This document shows positions 34,406 through 45,062 of a DNA stretch of 64,000 nucleotides, piece after piece. The DNA lies in the NCBI GenBank assembly GCA_032622095.1, contig CP136064.1, positions 131,447,129 through 131,511,128 on the forward strand, read 5' to 3'. Both the position numbers and the translations under genes were made by a program. The notes beneath the pieces were generated by a model. That model searched no databases and was not told the origin of the DNA. It saw only the letters and a program-made list of their open reading frames with translations. The DNA is from Siphonodentalium dalli. Its lineage: Eukaryota > Mollusca > Scaphopoda > Gadilida > Siphonodentaliidae. Numbering within the stretch: position 1 is the first letter of the stretch; each line of letters begins with the position of its first letter.

Positions 34406-35730
34406 AGTAGTATAATCAGAGCAGAGGTGGCAGCAGTTGGGGTGGATGGTGGCAGTCAGGATAGGACAGCTCCATTCTTTCTATGGGATAAACGGGTAAA
34501 GGCAACAAACTGATATTTATATAAAACACTGAAAAGTGGAAATTTACCAGAACAGAAGGTGGCGGACAAGATCATTTGATCGTTTCGAGCACCTTGGATG
34601 CTTGCATCCCAAATCCCAAGTGGATCAGTCATAAGATGCATTGTGGATTGTACTGTCTTGAGTCGCCTATGTTATTGCCTATAACTTATTTAATTACATA
34701 TCTTTAACTCACATTTTTTTACTCACATTTAATTGTCAGTGAAATACCAAAGCTCAATATTTATTTTCGGACAGTACATAATTATATGTTTTGTAGTTTC
34801 TAAATTCATTAATGACACAAACACACACAAAACTGACAACATATTCATTTGGCCTACATGTTTATATGACCATGAATAGCAAATGTGGTGTACTCATTTC
34901 ATTGCAATGCATGTGCAGCACTTACCAGTGCCAAATCTGATTGACATATACATGTATTAAATTAATATCATTGGTTTGTGAGCTAGTCCACTTATCGCTT
35001 TATTTGTGGATCACGATTCAAGCAATTTAGATTACATTTGTATTCCAACATATACATCAAGAAAGAAGCAACGACAAAACTGGGACTTGCAATTACTTTC
35101 CTTTTGCTCTGATCCAGAAAAACAAAGGTAAACGTTACTACCACGGACGTCGCGAATGACAGTGAGTGTTGGGTGAATCTCGCCACTGACATGAGTATAC
35201 CCATTTCCACCAAGCACCCAACCCACCCTCAGTTGTGTGTTAATTTTTTTAATTTGCTCAGCCTTTCCCAATATAATCGACCTGCCAGCTAGCACTGCAT
35301 GAAGTGCCTGGATTCATCCCCGTCAGAGGTTACTATCACAGCAGTTACATGGCACACTAACCGATTGTACACAGAATGCAATGTACTAATATATCTATTT
35401 ATAACGGAACAATTGAAATTGCTAAATTATCATTTGGTGTTTATATATTCTTTTTATTTTGTGGTTTTCTCGGGGAGGATTATATGGCTTGGGCACTCCA
35501 TTTGGTGGATGCACCTTAGCATATTAATATAGGCACCATCCCTTGGGCGAGACCCAACATCCTGAATCCAGGTAGTTATATTCACACCCTCCTTAAGGAC
35601 GTAGTGACAGGTCTGGTGTTGGTGACTACCCCTCCCCAACATTGATAAAAATGTTCAAGCTAGAAAATCATGCCTGACCCGGTCCAACACAACTGTTCTA
35701 GTTCGAGCATATTACACCACAATTACCCAC
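34406..35730. other. Intron stretch, no gene
   Basis: About 1.3 kb. Open frames of 60-90 codons on both strands near 35.0-35.6 kb overlap one another and show no domain. Confidence 0.45.
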
Positions 35731-35732
35731 AT

Positions 35733-36369
35733 AGGTTGAAATTGTTCTCAATTATTTGTATGTATGCCCAACCAGTTATTATACCGGTACTAGTATAGTG
35801 GGAAATAAGTTGTTTTTAGACCAACTGGCAACAGCAGAATATTTTTTCTATTTTTTGTCAAAATTTTGGTCTGAAAATGTCCCATTATTTGGGAAATTTT
35901 CCAACCTTAGGGGGTGTGGGGCTCGACATTTCCAACAGTTGGAAAGTTTGAGACACCAGATGAACATTTTCAAACCAAGGGCGGGGCTTTGGGAGATTTG
36001 TCTGGTTCAATGGAGGTGGGGGGGGGGGGGGGGGGGGGGGGTAATTGGGAATTCCAAGGTGGACATCACCAATGGAGACCCTCTGGCCACGTCCCTGTCC
36101 CTCCCACACCCCTTGTGGGTGGGTTAATAATTTGGCTTGGATTCCCCCCCCCCCCAAACAGGTGCAGGTCCCTCAAGAATTCCAACTGCTAGAATTTTTC
36201 AACCTGGCACCCTGTATAGTTGGAAGTGTTCCAACTGATTGCCATTCAATTTCCAATCTAATTATTTTACCGCTCATTGGAAAATATTTGACTGTTGGTC
36301 TAAAAAAAAAACATTCACTATTCGTTAAATTCAGGTTGGAAAATTCAACTATGAGAACAATTTCAACCT
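35733..36369. mobile_element. Foldback MITE with long G-run
   Basis: Inverted ends AGGTTGAAATTGTTCTCA (35733-35750 and about 36352-36369), with TTTTTAGACCAAC (about 35813) pairing with GTTGGTCTAAAAA (about 36294-36306) further in. The middle has an uninterrupted G-run of about 30 (36009-36041) and a C-run at 36144-36155. Words TCCAACAGTTGGAAA recur in both orientations. The 90-144-codon frames here are repeat and homopolymer artefacts. Flanking duplication unclear. Confidence 0.65.
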
Positions 36370-38636
36370 GTATTATGTCTCAAATTGCCAATGAGGGCAT
36401 GAAATGTTACTATGTTTTATTATTTCCAACGTATGCTAATCATCAGAATTCAATTGACATGTTTGTATTCAGTCCGTGATAGCACGTGCGATCGACTGTC
36501 AACAAAAGCATGTGACCCGCTATTGACAACGGAAGTAGGTCGAAACAAATTAAATGTTTACACAATAAGACAAATTTAACGTTTGTGGGGGTCTGGGAGT
36601 TGAAAAATCAATAATTTGTTAATATTTTACAGTGCTCAGTTTGGGTTTATTTTATTCTGTTTTTTATTGGCAGCAGCCGATCTGCAACTTGACATATTTT
36701 GTTGACCTACTTTTCTCAGATGCGTTTCCACTGTCCGTCAGAAAAAATGAATTAAATCAGAAATTACCGTCAGAACTCGCCACAAATTGCACATGATCTC
36801 CAACACATTCATTCTCAAGAATCAACAGGATTTTGGGAGATCAAGTGCATCGGTGGCTTTTGCCAGGACGATAAACAGCAACTGACCCGTTACTGCCTGA
36901 CAAGTGCCTGTGACCCGTTACTACCTGAATGACTGTACTGTAGCGGTCGCGTTGTAAATATAGAAGGCCGATGACTTCTCTGCTCTGCTCGAGGGGTTTA
37001 GAATCTCTTGGTCACAGCCGTTAGATGCTTTGTGCACAGTTACTGGTCATAAAGTCCCAAAATAAGGGTTTAATCGAGTTTATAAATCGGTATCCTAATA
37101 TAATATACTCATTATGGAAACATTAAAAAACGGCCGGACAAACATATCACAAATAAAAGCACTAAACACAAAATCATGTCGCCTGTTTCCTATAAATAAC
37201 ATACTCAAGTTCAACTACAACTCTAAGTGATAAAATCGGACGCCAAATTAACGGAGTTTAAAACATTTTTCACCATTAGTGATGAGTGACTCGTCGCATC
37301 CATGTTTTCCTATACCGGTACTTATTCAATCGGTGGTGTCTGGAGCCACATTTTCGAAGAAATCGCTACTACTTGATACTGGTGGGATCAAGGTCACCTG
37401 AAACAATGTTTTTCAAAACTCATAAGACATCCTAACCGCAAGCAATGTTGGTGTATGCGCCAATACATGCCCAATGATCCCATTGATCGATTTTATATGT
37501 ATACTAGCCCAGGCCTTTCCATTAGTCTAATTTGGGGACACCGAACAAACCTGCCGGACCATGGTTCCGGCAGGTTTGCGAAAATTTGACATTTCAAGTC
37601 CACGAAACGCCATTTCCTGGCTTCTCAGACTATAATAAGTATCTATTTCAACCTAATTGTATTGAATTGAATCTTTCATTTCTAGTCCATTTCACATTTT
37701 CAGAGCAATATACAAGGTCACATCCAGAAAATTGTTTCATACAGTACCATTTACAGAATTGGATATCAAACTCATCATCCCAAAACACTTTTTGACTTTA
37801 TTCTTGTGCATAATTCTAATATATTATTAAGTCAATTATTTAATAAATATAATTTTAGTTTCTAATTCTTGTTGCTGAATGTGTTCAAAATTATGTGAAC
37901 TTAAGTGCTAACTTATGTATATTGTGACAAAGTCACAAACTGATGAAAATATAAATAAATGAATTGATTAAAAATTAAATCTAATCAACTTATCAAGAAT
38001 GAAGTTGATGATGAAATCATGTATTTAATAATATATATGGATTTTGGGATGATGGTTATTAACCAAACACTAATTTGCTAAATAACCCCTTATTGAACAG
38101 AGTGAACAAAATGACTGACAGTCGCCGGTCGGCTCACTTTCGGTTTCAGTGAAATTTTCACTTTCAGTTTCCTTCGTTTTGTCATTTTCGCCAGCGGCAA
38201 TGTTTGTAAAGAAGGATGTTATGGGCGCAGTTTGACTGTCTTCCTCTTTTCATCGTTTGCGTTTGGAAGAGTATGTACCGCTCGTTTTATTGTGAGACTT
38301 GCCACTTGTTCGAGGCCTCCCTCGCGAACTCATGATTATTTTCAAAATTTTATTCTAAAATCATCGCTAACCAAGCTGAAACATTCGTATCTTTCCCAGA
38401 CAGAAGAGTGTGATAATTTCAAAGGGGGGTAATTCACTATTAAATTAGAACTCGCATTCCGCGTTTTACAATGTTCCGATTTTGATTTCCGTTTCCGTTT
38501 CCGATCGAAAAAAAAAATGTGTTTAGTCTGTCAAAAACATCGATAAAACAATAAAACAAACTCTTATTTTGGGGACTTTGTCGTAATTTGGGGACACCGG
38601 TAGTCGGCTTGAATTGGGGGGAATGATAAGGCCTGA
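36370..38636. other. Intron stretch with a repeat-bounded 1-kb segment
   Basis: No gene recognised. A 16-bp direct repeat TAATTTGGGGACACCG occurs at 37528-37543 and 38584-38599 and may be a target duplication around about 1.04 kb. Just inside the left copy is a hairpin CCTGCCGGA...TCCGGCAGG (37550-37574). On the - strand near 38260-38330 a short frame begins MSSRGRPRTSGK (AT-hook-like RGRPR) but stops after 27 codons. Confidence 0.4.
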
Positions 38637-39142
38637 CTAGCCGATGAGCCCGACGTTGTCCGGGCTATTCAAAAACCAAATTTCAAGTCGATAGCTCCAC
38701 CCGTTTCCGAGATCTGGTCTGCGCATGCGCGAAGCTTGCGTCGCACGGGCTCGGCGACCCGATAAAATTCGTATCCGGGGCAAGATACATTCACATAGCA
38801 AATTTCAAGTCGATAGCTCCACCCGTTTCCGAGATCTGGTCTGCGCATGCGCGAAGCTTGCGTCGCACGGGCTCGGCGACCCGATACAATTCGTATCCGG
38901 GGCAAGATGCATTCACATAGCAAATTTCAAGTCGATAGCTCCACCCGTTTCCGAAATATCGTCTGCGCATGCGCTGCACGGGCGTCGCACGGGCTCGCCA
39001 ATACGACAACGACGACCGCCTGGTCAAACTACACACACATACCAAGTTTCGTCCCGATCGGTCGAGAATCGTAGATTTGTATCAATGACATACATACAGA
39101 CAAACATACAGACAAACAGAGGTCTTCAAAATATATATGAGA
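38637..39142 (-). mobile_element. Helitron family 1, array copy C1
   Basis: The CTAG end is at 38637-38640 and the TCTCATATAT end at 39142 (both read on the - strand). About three 122-bp core units, the CGTCCCGATCGGTCGAGAAT block and an (ACAGACAA)-type tract. Its 5' TC end abuts the CTAG end of copy C2 with no base between. Confidence 0.85.
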
Positions 39143-39570
39143 CTAGCCGATGAGCCCGACGTTGTCCGGGCTATTAAAAAAAAAAATTCAAGTCGATCGC
39201 TCTACCCAGCCCGACGTTGTCCGGGCTATTCAAAAACCAAATTTCAAGTCGATAGCTCCACCCGTTTCCGAGATCTCGTCTGCGCATGCGCGAAGCTGGC
39301 GTCGCACGGGCTCGGCGACCCCGATAAAATTTGTATCCGGGGCAAGATACATTCACATACCAAATTTAAAGTCGATAGCTCCACCCGTTTCCGAGATCTC
39401 GTCTGCGCATGCGCGAAGCGGGCGCCGCACGGGCTCGCCAATACGACAACGACGACTGCCTGGTCAAACTACACACACGTACCAAGTTTCGTCCCGATCG
39501 GTTGAGAATCGTAGATTTGTATTAATGACATACATACAGACAGACAGATGTCTTCAAAATATATATGAGA
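39143..39570 (-). mobile_element. Helitron family 1, array copy C2
   Basis: CTAG end at 39143-39146, TCTCATATAT end at 39570. It has two core units and a doubled 3' hairpin block with the joining phrase GCTCTACCCAGCCCGACGTT, shared with copy A at 9.0 kb, so A and C2 form a subfamily. Again joined head-to-tail to the next copy. Confidence 0.85.
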
Positions 39571-39770
39571 CTAGCCGATGAGCCCGACATTGTCCGGGCT
39601 ATTCAAAAACCAAATTTCAAGTCGATAGCTCCACCCGTTTCCGAGATCTGGTCTGCGCATGCACGAAGCTGGCGTCGCACGGGCTCGGCGACCCGATAAA
39701 ATTTGTATCCGGGGCAAGATACATTCACATACCAAATTCCAAGTCGATAGCTCCACCCGTTTCCGAGATA
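39571..39770 (-). mobile_element. Helitron family 1, array copy C3 (truncated)
   Basis: Begins with the CTAG end and hairpin (one change in the loop), contains one full core unit and the start of a second, and breaks off at about 39770 in GAGATATATATATTG. The 5' TC end is missing. Confidence 0.8.
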
Positions 39771-39839
39771 TATATATTGCCCAATATCATTTGCGGATAC
39801 CTCGGTCGGTGATGAGTTAACGCAACATCGGCCGGTTAA

Positions 39840-42322
39840 GGGAGCATGTCAAAACCTCTTTCGCATATGCGAAAAAAATGCGAAAATTGTGGCGTCATTG
39901 ACGTTGTTTTTTCCGACATTATCGGAGTTTTTTCGGCATTATCGCCGCCGTAACGTTGTACGTTTTCAAGATCGCAGTTTTGTTTCCGTCAATATTGCCT
40001 GTGGTGTCGATATGATCTGCAACACACTTTGTGTTTCGTCATGGTCGCAGTTTTATACGAATGTGTCGTGAACAGTAAGATGTCGGTGTCTTGCAGTGCT
40101 GAAAGTAAACTGTATAGTAGACTCATTGTATATCGAATCGAAGAACGAATGGGATATGGTGTTGGGCTTTGGTAATGGCATGAAAACGGCTGACTTAACC
40201 ATACAACATTTCATAATGCACCCACTGAGTGATTCCAACATCAAAGCCCTTCATCTTTATTATCAACTTTCTGATAGAAAAATCCCAGATAAGCAAAGCA
40301 TCATATAATAATATATACATTTAAAAAAACAAGCTTATACCGGACATTAAGCTAATTAATATAAAAATATTTCAGATTTTATTTCATTCACTCATTCAGC
40401 AACGTAGTCTCTGACCAAAAATAACGTGATTTCCGTGGGTGTGAAAGGTAACAGCCTTGTCAACAGCTCACTTCCGTAACTTGGTTGCCACAATCAACAA
40501 AGCAACAACAATGCTAACATTTCGCTTGTTGTTTCACCGATCAAGTGAATTTGACAGCCAATACATTCGCCATGTACATTCCCGGCGAATACATCATTAG
40601 TCCTCTAATTATTGTCTCGCTAGAACGCGACACAATTTCTTGAAACGAAACTCGAGACGTCGTGATAACTGATATACAATGACTAAACTATTTTCCATTT
40701 TTCAAGTTCGCGGGCAAGACTCAAAAAGTCAAATGTTCAAGTGGTTAAATAAAAATCGACGGATCTTGATCTGGTCACCCATGAAAAATAGATATCCGTG
40801 ACATGCGGAAACTAATTGTTATGGATATTTATAAAATAGTTCAGATTTTAGTTAACAATAACATGAATTTCTTCCGTCTATATTTATGTTTGTTTACATA
40901 TTCCGAGGGGGGTGATTAGATCCGCCGACCCGCTCCCTGCGTATTGGTTGTAAATGAATCGGATTTGCGTTTATTAATCGGCATTTTTGTATTATGATAC
41001 AACTAATTCCCCCAATTTAAGTTATACTATAGTGTTTACTTCATGCCGACTTCAAGATCAAATAAATAAACATGAACAAAATAAGTTATGTTAATGTTTA
41101 AGTATACCGCTGGGTGATTTGTTTAGATTCAACAGCCGGCTTCCCATTGTGGTTGTTGATTGGTTGAATGTGAAAAATATTCCCACGGTACGTCACAACT
41201 ATTAAGGGGAGGACAAGTGACCAAAATCGAATGGGGATTTCCATGCAAATCTCCGGAGCAAAAGTTACATATGGAGCAGTTGTCCGGGAACCAAAGCAGG
41301 CACATCATTGAACAGTCATAACATTTAACTGGCAGGTGCGCTAGGTAAATTATACAATTTTGCAATAAGTATATTTCTATGTAAATTACATAACATGACC
41401 TACATTTGAAAAATCAATATAAAATTCAAAAATAAATACACCAACATTATAATGGAACTGGTCACAAGCGGATTCACCAGACAAATACCTGTCGTTTCCA
41501 ATACCACCTCAAGTCACCATCAGAAGTATGTGCAACTCTGTAACTTTTGCTCCGCAGATTTACATGGAATTCCCCATTACAAATTGGTCACTTGATCTCC
41601 CCCTTAATTCACAGCGAACTATGCAGTCATTTTATTCACGGGAGCATGAAGTACTGTGAATTAATTTCCGATGTAAACATTTTAGCCCAATTACATAATG
41701 CAGACTTTTATGGTAGGCTACCGAGTACGCAGGCCTGCAGTTAAATATTAAAACACTCAAGTGTTATTTCATAATGTTTTGCGCTCATCGTGAGACGATT
41801 TTGTGTGTGTTCTGATGCAGTCATTTCACCGATTTGTTAAATTGACAGAGGGATGTCTTCAGTTCATGTCATAATCTTATTATAAGCCCCGTTAATCGTG
41901 CACCGCAATTTAATTAGCGTCCCAATTACCACTCCCAATCACTGTAATCAGGTGAAACTAATTACGTGCCACATCTGAGCACTCTCCCGTAAATATGTCA
42001 TATATGTAGGCCTACCCCAGCGCCAGTTCGCATGCGCGAATTTTATCGCATCCTTTCGATTTAACTTTTCGTCACTATCGACATTTTAAAAACCGAATTG
42101 TTGTCGATGTTTCGACGTCAATTTTAGCGTTGTCGAAAGTTTTGACATTTTAGTTTGTTGCGGTTTCGACGTTAGCGCACTTTTATGGCCAGTCGCTTTC
42201 AACGTTATCGCATTATTTTTCGTCATTTTCGACATTTGCACAATTACGTCGATTACGTCAAAACTTTTTCGACATTATCGACAATATTTTCGCATATGCG
42301 AAAGAGGTTTTGACATGCTCCC
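39840..42322. mobile_element. PIF/Harbinger-like element (TAA duplication), non-autonomous
   Basis: The 3-bp duplication TAA (39837-39839 and 42323-42325) and inverted ends GGGAGCATGTCAAAACCTCT with an adjoining palindrome TTCGCATATGCGAA at both ends. The subterminal regions are rich in TTTTCGACATTATCG-like words in both orientations. TWA duplications are the PIF/Harbinger mark. The 2.48-kb body has no recognisable transposase or Myb-like gene; the small frames (40096-40308, 41129-41365) carry no known domain. A smaller element is nested at 41.2-41.6 kb. Confidence 0.75.
41202..41607. mobile_element. Nested MITE with TIRs of about 85 bp
   Basis: TTAA (41202-41205 and 41604-41607) precedes inverted arms: GGGGAGGACAAGTGACC on the left; the right reads, in reverse, GGGGGAGATCAAGTGACC. 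The arms go on through ATGGGGATTTCCATG and GGAGCAAAAGTTACA. It lies within the Harbinger-like element. TTAA with GGGG ends could be Kolobok- or piggyBac-like; unassigned. Confidence 0.65.
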
Positions 42323-42325
42323 TAA

Positions 42326-42639
42326 GAGTTAAACGTGATCACGTCACGATCTCTTGACGGCTAATAGATTTACGGAATGTTTTTCGATGACCGAAGCATG
42401 GTCCTGCGTTCTTCCCGATAATTAAGGTACACAGGCGTGTGATACATTGTTGGAAAGAGGAAGCGCCACAGATTCTAAACATGCAAATTATATGACTGGC
42501 AATTTATTATTCGCGCTATATCGAATCGATTTGTGAGCACCGAACTGAAATATATTAGCTCAAAATATTAGCGTAAAATCAGATTTGACCTCGGCACGTG
42601 AAAAGTTGATCTCAGATCTGAAATCTGATGAGCTCATAT
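42326..42639. other. Spacer, no gene
   Basis: About 310 bp; nothing recognised. Confidence 0.4.
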
Positions 42640-42985
42640 TGACACACACGTACCAAGTTTCGTCCCGATCTGTCGAGAATCTTCCGAGATCTGGTCTGCG
42701 CATGCGCGAAGCTGGTGTCGCACGGGCTCGGCGACCCGATAAAATTCGTATCCAGGGCAAGATACATTCACATAGCAAATTTCAAGTCGATAGCTCCACC
42801 TGTTTCCGAGATCACGTCTGCGCATGCGCGAAGCGGGCGCCGCACGGGCTCACCAATGCGACAACGTCGACTGCCTGGTCAAACTACACACACGTACCAA
42901 GTTTCGTCCCGATCGGTCGAGAATCGTAGATTTGTATAAATGACAGACAGACAGACAGACAGAGGTCTTCAAAATATATATGAGA
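42640..42985 (-). mobile_element. Helitron family 1, rearranged copy D
   Basis: The TCTCATATAT end is intact at 42985 (preceded by A on the - strand), with the (CAGA)n tract, one full core unit and part of a second. Instead of a 3' hairpin and CTAG, the low-coordinate end carries a second copy of the ACACACGTACCAAGTTTCGT block fused to the core at GAGAATC|TTCCGAGATC. So the copy is internally rearranged and lacks its 3' end. Confidence 0.8.
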
Positions 42986-43159
42986 TTACAATGGCTTGAG
43001 ATACAACGATTCCCACAGCCCGAACAAGGGGTGGGGTCCAGTTAGAAATCTTGGTAGGATACTCCAATTCACCAAGACCTCTTCTGAACGTCCCTGAACC
43101 ATGATATACATGTGCAACTGGATCATTCCCGGACACATTGTGTATATATAAAGGAATTA

Positions 43160-43600
43160 TCGTGCTTTATACCATTTTTGTCGATCAAATCCGGGTCAAA
43201 TGAAAGATGAAACGTGTTATAAAGCTCCTACGAGATAACTCGTAGTCGGCACCTGGGATGAAACTCACCAGTGGTCATCGCTGGTGCCAGCTACGAGTTA
43301 TCTCATAGGTAAATATATTATGTTTTTTTGACGTCTTATTCTATGTAGTCTGTACCAATTATCATATATAAATTCATTTACCATGTCTTACATACAATAT
43401 GCTTGTACATGTATAGCACTCTTCGTCATCTAAGACACTGACAACGTAATTGTATTTACCTACGAGATAACTCGTAGCTGGCACCAGGGATGAAACACTA
43501 ATAAATTCTGTCTCAGTTGCCGACTACGAGTTATCTTGTAGTAGCCTTATAACATGTTTCAGCATCATATGACCCGATATTGGTCGAACCATTACTCATA
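43160..43600. mobile_element. Double-hairpin MITE (TACGAGATAACTCGTA family)
   Basis: Two hairpins face each other. The first (43233-43313) is CCTACGAGATAACTCGTAGT...CTACGAGTTATCTCATAGG. The second (43458-43546) is built of the same stems in inverse order. Outer sequence is also inverted (CGGGTCA-ATG on the left, CAT-ATGACCCG on the right), giving TIRs of at least 140 bp. Within each hairpin TACGAGATAACTCGTA is itself palindromic. Architecture parallels the MITE at 18.3 kb. Exact ends and target duplication are not resolved. Confidence 0.7.
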
Positions 43601-43915
43601 CATATGTAAAATATCATCTACTATCGACAAAACATCAAATCCCATGTTGGCATACGGGATGGAATGGATTGGGTTTCGGCAGTGAACGTGTTAAAATGCA
43701 CAAATTCATAACTAACCTTCTCTCAATAAACATGCCACACTCATGGTGTCAGAAAACACCAGTACTCTATTCTAAGAAATATTACCCCCTACTGATCATT
43801 CGAAACTGTGGCTCCAGACACCAGCGATTGAATAAGTATAGAAAAACATGGATGGCAACGAGTCATGTACCTGGAGCGGTGTGTTGCATTCTATTGTTGT
43901 ATTGAATCCCATGAC
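43601..43915. other. Intron spacer, no gene
   Basis: About 310 bp; the open frame 43669-43905 shows no recognisable domain. Confidence 0.4.
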
Positions 43916-44240
43916 AATCGAATAAATAAGCTGTCGTTATTAAATGTTCAAATAAATTACCGCGATCAATTAGAACCTGATTAGTAAAGAATGTTTCGAA
44001 AATTAGACGGACACAGTAATTGTTCCAATAACGAGCAAACGTGGATAAAAACTTACGTTTTAGACCGAATTTTTTTTTTTTCACCTGCCGCGCTGTAACA
44101 GGCTCTCCGGGTTAACACGGAATTAACGTAATGGCTTAACAAAAATTATAGCGGCTATAAATAGACACATTAGTATGACAAGGGGGATAATTCACTGAAT
44201 AGTTTTAATTCTTTAATCAGGTTCTAATTGATCTAATTGG
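43916..44240 (-). repeat. Dispersed repeat R, copy 2 (uninterrupted)
   Basis: Reverse complement of 18110-18870 without its MITE. It includes AAGCTGTCGTTATTAAATG, AATAAATTACCGCGATCAAT, CCTGCCGCGCTGTAACAGGC and TGACAAGGGGGATAATTCAC. At the place where copy 1 holds the MITE, this copy reads straight through, serving as an empty site. Confidence 0.75.
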
Positions 44241-44245
44241 TCAAG

Positions 44246-44332
44246 GCCGTTAGATGATCACCAAAGTTAAACAACGTCGAGCTACTCGGATGGGTGACCG
44301 GCTTGGGATTTTGGGTGCTGCCAACTTTTGGT
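44246..44332 (+). pseudogene. 5S rRNA-like fragment
   Basis: GATCACCAAAGTTAAACAAC-GTCGAGC followed by TACTCGGATGGGTGACC and TTGGGATTTTGGGTGCTG matches the 3' two thirds of animal 5S rRNA (GATCACCGAAGTTAAGCAACGTCG ... TACTTGGATGGGTGACCGCCTGGGA ... GGGTGCTG). About eight bases between GTCGAGC and TACT are missing, inside the internal promoter region, and the first 35 or so bases are absent. It is a pseudogene or the head of a 5S-derived SINE; no SINE body was recognised downstream. It lies 100 bp before TPT1 exon 2. Confidence 0.7.
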
Positions 44333-44431
44333 GCGACTCCCGCACTTTACTCTCTCTCGTTCTGTTACACAGTGTACAACTGTCATTTCAGGCTATCATT
44401 ACTGATATACCATTACATGTGTTTCTTTCAG

Positions 44432-44499
44432 GTGATGAAGTGTTAAGCGATTCATACCCGATCAAAGATGATGGTGTCATGATTACAGTTAGAGCCAAG
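44432..44499 (+). CDS. TPT1: TPT1 (TCTP) exon 2
   Basis: Acceptor gtttctttcag and donor AAG|gtgagg frame 68 bases reading (G)-DEVLSDSYPIKDDGVMITVR-AK. In animal TCTP exon 2 encodes GDE-x-FSD-x-Y... and stops in phase 0 after the EVEGK-like lysine; the length, entry phase 1 and exit phase 0 all agree. The N-terminal part (GDEVLSDSYPIK) fits the family well; the second half (GVMITVRAK in place of the usual -YEVEGK) is less typical, so some divergence or a lineage-specific form is likely. It joins in frame to exon 1 at 21853-21880. The longer open frame starting at 44254 merely runs through the intron into this exon. Confidence 0.8.
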
Positions 44500-45062
44500 G
44501 TGAGGCTTTTCTCATACTAGTAGTACATGTATGAACATTGAAATAAGCTAGCTTATTCAATCAGGGATGAATCCAGATTTAATAGCCGATTTTGTCAACT
44601 TCAACATTTTTTTTGCAACTCAAGCATATGGCGTAGTGTACGGTGACTTGCAACAATGTTGCCAAACCTTTTTGCAGTATATTGTTTTATCATGTGCAAC
44701 ATTATTGCTTGACAAACCAACATAAATGCTTGACAAACCAACATTATTGCTTGACAAACCAACATAAATGCAGTTGGTACTGCGCAATATTTTGAATATT
44801 TTGTCTTATAGAATTAAGATCTTAGGCCTAAAAAAAAAATACCTTTGTTTCCCCTAACGGAGCTGAAAAATATAGGTGCGGGTGAGCGGGAATTTTTTTT
44901 GTTTTTTGTTTTTTTTTGTTTTTTGTTTTGTTTTTTTGTTTTGGTGGAAATCTCACTTTCCCATGTATATATACATGTCAGGTGTGATTTGAATGCTGGA
45001 AGCTTCATTATGATATTGGAAGGAGATCAGCAAGACACAAGGCATAAAATAGAATAGCATAG
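44500..45062 (+). other. TPT1 intron 2 start with Harbinger-end fragment and T-rich tract
   Basis: No exon seen. The phrase CTTGACAAACCAACAT(T/A) is repeated three times at 44708-44765. TTAGGCCTAAAAAAAAAATA at 44821-44840, followed by CCTTTGTTTCCC, matches the ends of the Harbinger-like element at 46.5-47.8 kb, so this is a truncated relative. A GTTTTTTT-type tract occupies 44896-44942. Confidence 0.5.

Larger units (their letters stand above)
21881..44431 (+). other. TPT1: TPT1 intron 1 (22.5 kb, TE-filled)
   Basis: Runs from donor gtaggt to acceptor tttctttcag. It contains at least ten mobile elements listed separately. These include two hATs, a hAT-like element, a nested 8-bp-duplication pair, a foldback, a Helitron array plus a single Helitron, a Harbinger-like element with a nested one, and a double-hairpin element. 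Phase 1. Spliceability across this length is inferred from intact exon limits, not shown. Confidence 0.75.

Noticed and set aside
35756-36192. Gly/Pro-rich frames around the G-run
   Set aside because: Homopolymer translation inside a foldback element.
38260-38335. AT-hook protein start (MSSRGRPRTSGK) on the - strand
   Set aside because: It ends after 27 codons without a convincing donor; too little to call a gene.
38669-39756. Similar Arg/Ala-rich frames in the Helitron array
   Set aside because: Same repeat-unit artefact as at 13.5-14.1 kb.
44254-44520. 88-codon frame taken as a gene start
   Set aside because: Only the last third is TPT1 exon 2; the first part is intron and the 5S-like fragment, with a clear acceptor between.
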